From positions 1 to 64,000 of the forward strand of contig NZ_MBTF01000013.1 in NCBI RefSeq assembly GCF_002013915.1: a stretch of 64,000 bases of DNA, given 5' to 3'. Source of the stretch: Mucilaginibacter pedocola. Lineage in GTDB: Bacteria > Bacteroidota > Bacteroidia > Sphingobacteriales > Sphingobacteriaceae. The notes under the pieces were generated by a model that did no database searches, had not been told where the DNA came from, and worked only from the letters and a program-made list of their open reading frames with translations. Positions 58,861 to 64,000 of the stretch are shown here, one piece after another; position 1 is the first letter of the stretch, and every line of letters begins with the position of its first letter. The translations under genes were made by a program, and so were the position numbers.

Positions 58861-61272
58861 ATGATCAAAAACCTTTTCAAAACGGCATGGCGCAATGTAT
58901 ACCGCCAACGCTCGTACACGCTTATCAACATCCTGGGGCTGGGCGCCGGTATCGCCGTATGCCTGGTAATTTTTGTGCTGATACAGTTCCACACCAGTTT
59001 CGACGATTATCATAGCAAGAAAGACAGGATATACCGCCTGCTGACTGAATATCATCACGCCGATTCGAAAGAGATATTTTATGGCAAAGGCGTATCGTGG
59101 GCGGTGCCGCAATTTTTGAAGCAATACGTACCCGATGTAGAGGAGGTGGCCCCGCTTTACAATGCCCGGCAACAGCAAATGCAGGTATTGAATGCCGAAG
59201 GGCAGGTGGTAAAGAAGTTTAAAGAGGCTAAAGGCGTATTTGCCACAACACCCGCCTTGTTCCGCATATTTGATATCCCGATGCTGCAAGGCAGCCCTTC
59301 GGCATTGAAAGACCCTAACGTGGTTTTGCTGAGCCGGGCCACTGCCGAACGTTACTTTGGCGACTGGCATAAAGCCATAGGGCGGGCTATAAAATGGAAT
59401 AACCAAACCACCCTGCAGGTTGCTGGCATTATAGAAGATGCACCCGTTAATACCGATTTGGATCTGCAGGTGGTTATGTCGCTCGGTACCGGCTGGACCG
59501 AACGTATGGTGAAAGAGCACGACTGGAACGGCACTATGGGTAGCTTTGGTTGCTATGTGCTGGTGCCGCCGGGCATGACGGGCGAATACCTTACCGCCCG
59601 CGCCCGCGAAATGCTGAAAAAGAACCACGAACCCGGCAATAACGATAGCGAAGTGGCCCAGGCCTTAAGCGCTATACATTACGATACCAAAGCCGGCGAT
59701 TTTTCGGATAAGAATATTAGTGCCGATATGATTCGGATGTTGTGGATGATTGCCTTGTTTATTTTGGTTATAGCTTGTGTGAACTTTGTAAACCTTGCCA
59801 CCGCGCAAAGCGTTAACCGCGCCAAAGAAGTGGGTATACGTAAAGTGTTGGGAGGCAATCGGGGGCAGCTGCAAATGCAATTTTTGGCCGAGACAATGGT
59901 AATTGTGCTGATGGCGGTGCTGCTTGCCATAGGGCTTAGTTTGCTGGCCATACCTATGGTAGGCAAAATTATGGAGTTACCATTGACCGCGGGGATGCTG
60001 CTGCAATGGCAGGTAGCGGTATTCCTTGTCGCGCTCATAATAGGGGTGGCTCTTGTTGCCGGGTTTTACCCCTCGTTGGTGCTTTCGGGTTTTAACCCTA
60101 TTACTGCGCTGAAGAGCCGGTTGGCATTCAAGTCGCCGAAGGGTGTATCGTTGAGGCATGCGCTGGTGGTGTTTCAGTTCATTATAGCGCAGGCACTTAT
60201 CATCTGCACCATTATTATTGTGAGGCAGATGGATTACTTTACACACCAAAGTATGGGCTTTGCCAAGGATGCTATTGTGAATGTGCCTTTCCCCGGCGAT
60301 AGTGCAGGCATTAGTAAACTGGACTATCTGAAGCAACGCCTTGCCGCTATAAAAGGTGTAGAGCAAACCAGCCTTAACAGCAGCAGGCCTGCGGATGATG
60401 ATGAGGACTGGACCAGTTTTATATTCGAGAACTCGCCCAAGCGAGTAGATTTTTATTCGATCATAAAGATGGTGGACGAAAACTATGCGCCCCTGTATCA
60501 ACTCAAATTTGCCGCGGGGCGTAACCTGGCCCCATCAGATACCATCCGCGAGTTTTTAGTTAACGAAGCCCTCGTTGCCAAACTGGGAATTAGTAAACCC
60601 GAAGATGCCCTAAACAAACAGATAGCGTTTAATGATAAGATTAAGGGCAGGATAGTAGGAGTGCTGAAGAATTATCATAACCGCTCGTTCAAGGTTGATT
60701 ATGCGCCGCTTTTGCTATCATCAAACAAAAACCAATATTCGCTGGCCAGTATACAATTGGCTGGCCCGAGTGTAGGTGCTTCTTTGCCTGCTGTAGAGAA
60801 AATATGGAACGAGGTATACCCCGAATTTGTATTTGAATACCAGTTTGTGGACGAGCAGCTGGCTAATTTTTACAAGCAGGAAAACCAGCTGTCGCAGATA
60901 TACCAATGCTTTGCTGCGGTTGCCATTTTGCTGAGCTGTTTAGGGCTGTATGGCTTGGCATCGTTTATGGCGGTGCAGCGCATTAAAGAGGTGGGCATCC
61001 GCAAGGTGCTGGGTGCATCGGTTAGTGGGATCGTTTACCTGTTCAGCAAGGAGTTTGTTGCGCTTATTGTTATCGGCTTTGCCATAGCCTCGCCGCTTAC
61101 CTGGTATTTTATGAATAAATGGCTGCAGGATTACACCTTTAAGATAACCATACAGTGGCAAATATTTGCTGCTGCAGGCGCATTGGCAGTTTGCATTGCA
61201 TTGGCAACGGTAAGTTTCCAGCTCGTAAAAGCCGCTTTGGTGAACCCGGTGAAGAGCCTTAGAAGCGAATAG
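58861..61272 (+). CDS. FtsX-like ABC transporter permease (MacB periplasmic-core type)
   Basis: The 803-residue protein has the double FtsX layout: helix 1 (about 20-42), a MacB-like periplasmic core (about 50-240), three helices near 285-420, a second periplasmic part (about 430-660) and three final helices. VNLATAQSVNRAKEVGIRKVLGG and QRIKEVGIRKVLGASVSG are the cytoplasmic coupling segments repeated in both halves. It needs an ATPase partner, and none is encoded next to it. Families like this occur in many copies in Sphingobacteriaceae and probably export small molecules or peptides, or act in envelope stress. Confidence 0.93.
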   Translation: MIKNLFKTAWRNVYRQRSYTLINILGLGAGIAVCLVIFVLIQFHTSFDDYHSKKDRIYRLLTEYHHADSKEIFYGKGVSWAVPQFLKQYVPDVEEVAPLYNARQQQMQVLNAEGQVVKKFKEAKGVFATTPALFRIFDIPMLQGSPSALKDPNVVLLSRATAERYFGDWHKAIGRAIKWNNQTTLQVAGIIEDAPVNTDLDLQVVMSLGTGWTERMVKEHDWNGTMGSFGCYVLVPPGMTGEYLTARAREMLKKNHEPGNNDSEVAQALSAIHYDTKAGDFSDKNISADMIRMLWMIALFILVIACVNFVNLATAQSVNRAKEVGIRKVLGGNRGQLQMQFLAETMVIVLMAVLLAIGLSLLAIPMVGKIMELPLTAGMLLQWQVAVFLVALIIGVALVAGFYPSLVLSGFNPITALKSRLAFKSPKGVSLRHALVVFQFIIAQALIICTIIIVRQMDYFTHQSMGFAKDAIVNVPFPGDSAGISKLDYLKQRLAAIKGVEQTSLNSSRPADDDEDWTSFIFENSPKRVDFYSIIKMVDENYAPLYQLKFAAGRNLAPSDTIREFLVNEALVAKLGISKPEDALNKQIAFNDKIKGRIVGVLKNYHNRSFKVDYAPLLLSSNKNQYSLASIQLAGPSVGASLPAVEKIWNEVYPEFVFEYQFVDEQLANFYKQENQLSQIYQCFAAVAILLSCLGLYGLASFMAVQRIKEVGIRKVLGASVSGIVYLFSKEFVALIVIGFAIASPLTWYFMNKWLQDYTFKITIQWQIFAAAGALAVCIALATVSFQLVKAALVNPVKSLRSE

Positions 61273-61316
61273 TTGATTTATATAGTACTTTGTATTGCAT
61301 AATACCATGTAATGTT

Positions 61317-61324
61317 TATATTTG
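61317..61324 (+). promoter_or_regulatory. TATATTTG -7 box of the small lipoprotein gene
   Basis: A perfect TAnnTTTG octamer lies 23 nt before the ATG at 61348. TTG at 61295-61297 stands 19 nt upstream and could serve as -33 element. Confidence 0.55.
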
Positions 61325-61347
61325 TTCATAATTTAAAAAAGGTGAAT

Positions 61348-61716
61348 ATGAATAAGAATAAAACATTGCAATTAGCCTTGGCGGGGCTGGTGTTTATGGT
61401 GCTGATAAGTGCCTGCAAACATCGTAACACCACTATTATCAGCACTAACGATAACGGGAACACCAAGCGGATAGAATATTCGGGGCAAGTGGTGTTTAGT
61501 AAAGACCATACCGGGATAGATTTTATATCCGATGGCGGTTATGTGAAATTCGAGCGCATGGGTAAAACCATTGCTGCCGAAAATGATGGTAAAGGCAAAG
61601 TGGTTTATGTTTACGATGGCGGGCACGGCAGCACCACACTTGATGCCGATGGTAAACAATTTTTAGCCGAGGCAGTGCAGGAGATAAGCAAAGCACAGGC
61701 GAAGCTTAACCGTTGA
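61348..61716 (+). CDS. Small lipoprotein, function unknown
   Basis: The 122-residue protein has a lipoprotein signal (LALAGLVFMVLISAC) and a beta-rich domain with FISDGGYVKFERMGKTIAAE and VVYVYDGGHG. I recognise no family. The ATG at 61348 is chosen because the signal peptide starts there and a promoter box overlaps the region of the upstream ATG at 61312. Confidence 0.7.
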   Translation: MNKNKTLQLALAGLVFMVLISACKHRNTTIISTNDNGNTKRIEYSGQVVFSKDHTGIDFISDGGYVKFERMGKTIAAENDGKGKVVYVYDGGHGSTTLDADGKQFLAEAVQEISKAQAKLNR

Positions 61717-61757
61717 TGATAATGATTTTGAGATTTCGCTGATGCCTTTTTTTGCCA

Positions 61758-61877
61758 CTATGTCATTGCGAGGAGCGGCGTGAGGCTATGTGGTGGGGCG
61801 ACGTGGCAATCTCGTAGTTATGCATTGCCGCTATGCGTAACTACGAGGTTGCTTCGCTATCGCTCGCAATGACATAG
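61758..61877. repeat. Family K palindrome (TGTCATTGCGAGGAGCG type)
   Basis: CTATGTCATTGCGAG and CTCGCAATGACATAG are perfect 15-bp terminal arms. Inner GGCAATCTCGTAGTTA and TAACTACGAGGTTGC give a second stem. The terminus shares TGTCATT with family A. I recognise TGTCATTGCGAG as an interspersed repeat end seen in many bacterial genomes. It lies between convergent genes. Confidence 0.85.
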
Positions 61878-61897
61878 TTTTTAAATGGCATACGAAT

Positions 61898-62626
61898 TTA
61901 CTTCACCACATCCATGGTATGGCTCAACTGTTCTACGCCGCCTTGCCAGCCCAGGTGGCCGGGGATAATGTATTTGGCGTGCCCGTAGTATTTGATCACG
62001 TTCTCGATAGCTAACGGCCAGTTTTTTATGTTGGCATCGCCAACAAAACCCTCGCTATCGGTATCGAGGCTTTTTACAAGGCATCCGCCAACAAGCACCA
62101 AATCGTTAGGGAACCACACTACAATATTATCCTTAGTGTGGCCTTCGCCGGGGTAATAGGTTTTGAGCGTTATACCTCCAACCGTAAACGAGGTATCGCG
62201 CGCGAAAGTAAATTCGGGCAGTTTATTCTTTTCTTTTTTGGCGAGTTTGTATGTTAGGGTACTGGCGTAGGTTTTGGTGCCGGCTTTCTTCAATACATCG
62301 AAACCTATCACCTTATCATCATGAAAATGCGTGGCTATACAAAGCACTATCTTTTTGCCGAAGTTTTTGGCTACGCTATCTATCAGTTGTTGTGTTTGCC
62401 CTTCGCCCCAGGGCGTGTCTATTAAAATAACGCCGGCATCGGTAACCGCCATCAGGCTATTAGAAGGGTATGGGTCGCTATCCTTATCAGGGTATCCGTG
62501 CGAAGTAACCACGTAATAGTTTTTAACCAGCGGGGTAATAGAGATAGGGGGCAATGGTTTCTGCTGGGCGAAAGCTGCACCAGCTAACAGCATTAAGCAA
62601 ATGCTGAACAATGCAATTCGTCTCAT
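61898..62626 (-). CDS. Subclass B1-type metallo-beta-lactamase
   Basis: The 242-residue protein has a signal peptide (RRIALFSICLMLLAGAAFAQ) and the full B1 zinc site. Counting from the ATG at 62644, this is H106-x-H108-x-D110 (ATHFHDDK), H169 (GEGHTKDN), C188 (VGGCLVKS) and H230 (IIPGHLGW). C188 is the B1 hallmark of the second zinc site, and K191 matches the substrate-binding lysine. The asparagine usually found 12 residues after the cysteine is replaced by phenylalanine (GFVGDAN). B1 enzymes hydrolyse most beta-lactams including carbapenems; chromosomal examples are known in Bacteroidota. Real activity is untested. The ATG at 62644 overlaps the upstream stop (TAATG), but ATG 62626 gives a cleaner signal peptide. 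Confidence 0.88.
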   Translation of the reverse strand: MRRIALFSICLMLLAGAAFAQQKPLPPISITPLVKNYYVVTSHGYPDKDSDPYPSNSLMAVTDAGVILIDTPWGEGQTQQLIDSVAKNFGKKIVLCIATHFHDDKVIGFDVLKKAGTKTYASTLTYKLAKKEKNKLPEFTFARDTSFTVGGITLKTYYPGEGHTKDNIVVWFPNDLVLVGGCLVKSLDTDSEGFVGDANIKNWPLAIENVIKYYGHAKYIIPGHLGWQGGVEQLSHTMDVVK

Positions 62627-62643
62627 TTTCAAATCGTCCAACA

Positions 62644-63297
62644 TTACAAATTTTCCAATTCGGCCACGGTGATCTTATCCAGTCCGCTTACCACCACATC
62701 TGCTTGGTTCAATAATTCGGGTGAGCCTATGCCTACGGCTTTCATGCCTCCGTTTTTGGCGGCTTGCACCCCTGCTACCGCATCTTCAAATACCACGCAG
62801 TCGGCAGGCGCTACGCCTAAGTCCTCGGCACCTTTTAGAAAAACTTCCGGGTCGGGTTTGGCTTTGCTTACGCTGTTGCCATCAACCACCGCATCAAACA
62901 ACGTCGCCAGTTGCAGTTTTGCCAAAATAAGCGGCGTATTTTTACTTGCTGAGCCAATGGCCGTTTTTAATCCCGCATTGCGGCAGCTTTGTACAAATTC
63001 CTGCGCGCCGTTAAGTATCTCGTCGGGTGTCATCTGGTTTATCATTTCTACATACCAGTTGTTTTTGCGGGTAGCCAGTTCCTCTTTTTCTTCTTCGGTT
63101 TTGCCGGTGATGTTACCCCAGCCCAACACCAGCTCCAGCGAAGCCATGCGGCTAACGCCTTTAAGTTGTTCGTTTTGGTGCTCGGTAAAGTCGAAGCCCA
63201 TCTCGTTGGCGAGGCGTTTCCAGGCTTTATAATGATAGACGGCGGTATCAACCAATACACCATCCAAATCGAATATGCAGGCTTTTATTTTACTCAT
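62644..63297 (-). CDS. pgmB: Beta-phosphoglucomutase (HAD family)
   Basis: The 217-residue protein has the beta-PGM signature: FDLDGVLVDTAVYHYKAWKRLA (nucleophile Asp and acid/base Asp), the cap motif KGVSRMASLELVL, AIGSASKN, KPDPEVFLKGAE and VFEDAVAGVQAAK. It interconverts beta-glucose 1-phosphate and glucose 6-phosphate, usually after maltose or trehalose phosphorylases. No such phosphorylase gene is adjacent. Its TAA stop overlaps the first possible ATG of the metallo-beta-lactamase gene, so the two are co-transcribed, an unexpected pairing. Confidence 0.9.
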   Translation of the reverse strand: MSKIKACIFDLDGVLVDTAVYHYKAWKRLANEMGFDFTEHQNEQLKGVSRMASLELVLGWGNITGKTEEEKEELATRKNNWYVEMINQMTPDEILNGAQEFVQSCRNAGLKTAIGSASKNTPLILAKLQLATLFDAVVDGNSVSKAKPDPEVFLKGAEDLGVAPADCVVFEDAVAGVQAAKNGGMKAVGIGSPELLNQADVVVSGLDKITVAELENL

Positions 63298-63396
63298 GGT
63301 GCTAAGTTAGTTACCTGCTTGTTAATAATCGTTATAAATAATTATCAACAGTATTTGGATTAATTATAAATAAACCTCACATTTGTATTGTAAATA

Positions 63397-63765
63397 ATGG
63401 TAACTACTACACAAACAAAAGAGCTTTCTACCTGGACCAACGTGTTCAGTACCGCAAAAGGCGCTATCTATCAGAGCGATGAAGAGCGTTGCTGGTATGT
63501 AGATTTTGCAGGGAAGGTTGCTAAGTTTGATTACCGTTGCCTGCTGAAACTCAAAAAAGCAGTTTACCATGTTGACATTGAAGACCGCCTGCTGAACAGC
63601 GGCAAATCTCCCGATGTCGAGATCATCTTTATCTGCGCTTGCGACCATACCTATGTGCTAAGCCTGTTGCAGATCATCGCCCTTAAAGAAATACTGGAAG
63701 GGACCTTCGTGATGTTCGAGTTGAACCACATTATACAGGATACCTTGTACCGCCTGCCATACTAA
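63397..63765 (+). CDS. Conserved hypothetical protein
   Basis: The 122-residue protein contains CWYVDFAGKVAKFDYRCLLKLKKAVY and a helical second half with SLLQIIALKEILEGTFVMFEL. No motif identifies a family. It has a reasonable ATG start in an AT-rich upstream region and lies before a ferritin gene. It may be iron-related by position only, and this is weak. Confidence 0.65.
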   Translation: MVTTTQTKELSTWTNVFSTAKGAIYQSDEERCWYVDFAGKVAKFDYRCLLKLKKAVYHVDIEDRLLNSGKSPDVEIIFICACDHTYVLSLLQIIALKEILEGTFVMFELNHIIQDTLYRLPY

Positions 63766-63891
63766 ATAATTTAGACTTATTCCGTATTGTTAATATTTTC
63801 TTTACAGCTTATTTATAGCGGTATGTTTGTATAGCGAAATAAATCGGCACACTTGTTGCACCTTTTTATTAGCTCTAAAATAATAACAAAC

Positions 63892-64000
63892 ATGAAAGAT
63901 CTAATCCGTATCAAAAGCCTGATCTCTGCCGAAGTAGAGGCGCTTTTAAATCAGCAGGTAAAAAAAGAGGCTTACTCTTCATCAGTATATTTAGCTATGG
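63892..64000 (+). CDS. Bacterial ferritin, 5' part (cut by the window end)
   Basis: The 36 codons visible read MKDLIRIKSLISAEVEALLN, then QQVKKEAYSSSVYLAM, the start of ferritin helix A. The glutamate of the first ferroxidase iron ligand group (SAEVE region) and the YLAM helix match bacterial FtnA-type ferritins. The gene continues past the window, so length and the other ligands cannot be checked. Ferritin stores iron in the cytoplasm. The start is a clear ATG after a purine-poor leader. Confidence 0.82.
   Translation, partial: MKDLIRIKSLISAEVEALLNQQVKKEAYSSSVYLAM

Noticed and set aside
58564..59628. 354-codon open frame on the minus strand across the haloperoxidase and permease genes
   Set aside because: It is antisense to two well-supported genes, has no recognisable domain, and its composition (rich in His, Tyr, Arg) is that of a complementary frame.

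Overview
The window reads as the chromosome of a Bacteroidota bacterium of the Sphingobacteriaceae type, with Mucilaginibacter or Pedobacter as the best guess. The grounds are: a SusC/SusD pair, TAnnTTTG-type promoter boxes instead of sigma70 -10 boxes, weak or absent Shine-Dalgarno sequences, Bacteroidota-specific families (DUF983, DUF2851, RemB-like barrel, LolA next to FtsK), many AraC and Nudix-type regulators, and many intergenic palindromes. The species call is inference. I see no tRNA, rRNA or CRISPR array.

Layout. 1-1217: an IS110-family element whose upstream non-coding region can be read as a complete bridge RNA; it sits inside a palindromic repeat. 1.4-9 kb: crotonase, multi-PAS histidine kinase with a lone receiver, AraC regulator with DUF983, RemB-like outer-membrane barrel. 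8.9-18.2 kb: DUF2723 glycosyltransferase, cysteine-free Fpg homologue, DUF2383 stress protein, HAD and SGNH hydrolases, DUF2130, small SSB. 18.3-22.2 kb: end of the arginine pathway (M20 deacetylase, argH) with small genes. 22.3-31.6 kb: MFS symporter, nucleotide pyrophosphatase-like enzyme, Tat lipoprotein amidase, AraC/SDR pair, sulfotransferase, DUF72. 31.7-38.4 kb: TPR protein, PspC/DUF2851, GH5, BLUF photoreceptor, PhnP-like hydrolase. 38.6-48.8 kb: acyltransferase, LolA, FtsK, serine hydrolase, Nei-like glycosylase, exported RidA, YitT. 48.1-58.7 kb: a small glycan locus (Nudix-like regulator, GH3, SusC, SusD, haloperoxidase/PAP2 lipoprotein). 58.8-64 kb: FtsX-type permease, lipoprotein, subclass B1 metallo-beta-lactamase with pgmB, hypothetical, start of a ferritin.

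The strongest result is the IS110 bridge RNA. Four guide segments can be read directly: two match the target (the end of a palindromic repeat) and two match the element's own right and left ends. Each target/donor pair brackets a capped hairpin, as in the described IS110 bridge RNAs. The target is the conserved terminus of an intergenic palindrome family (family A) present four times here, so the insertion sequence appears programmed to land in dispersed, gene-free repeats.

The second theme is the density of intergenic palindromes: about ten distinct families, several with more than one copy. The third is promoter architecture: five genes have a TAnnTTTG box ending only 4-6 nt before the start codon, suggesting leaderless mRNAs.
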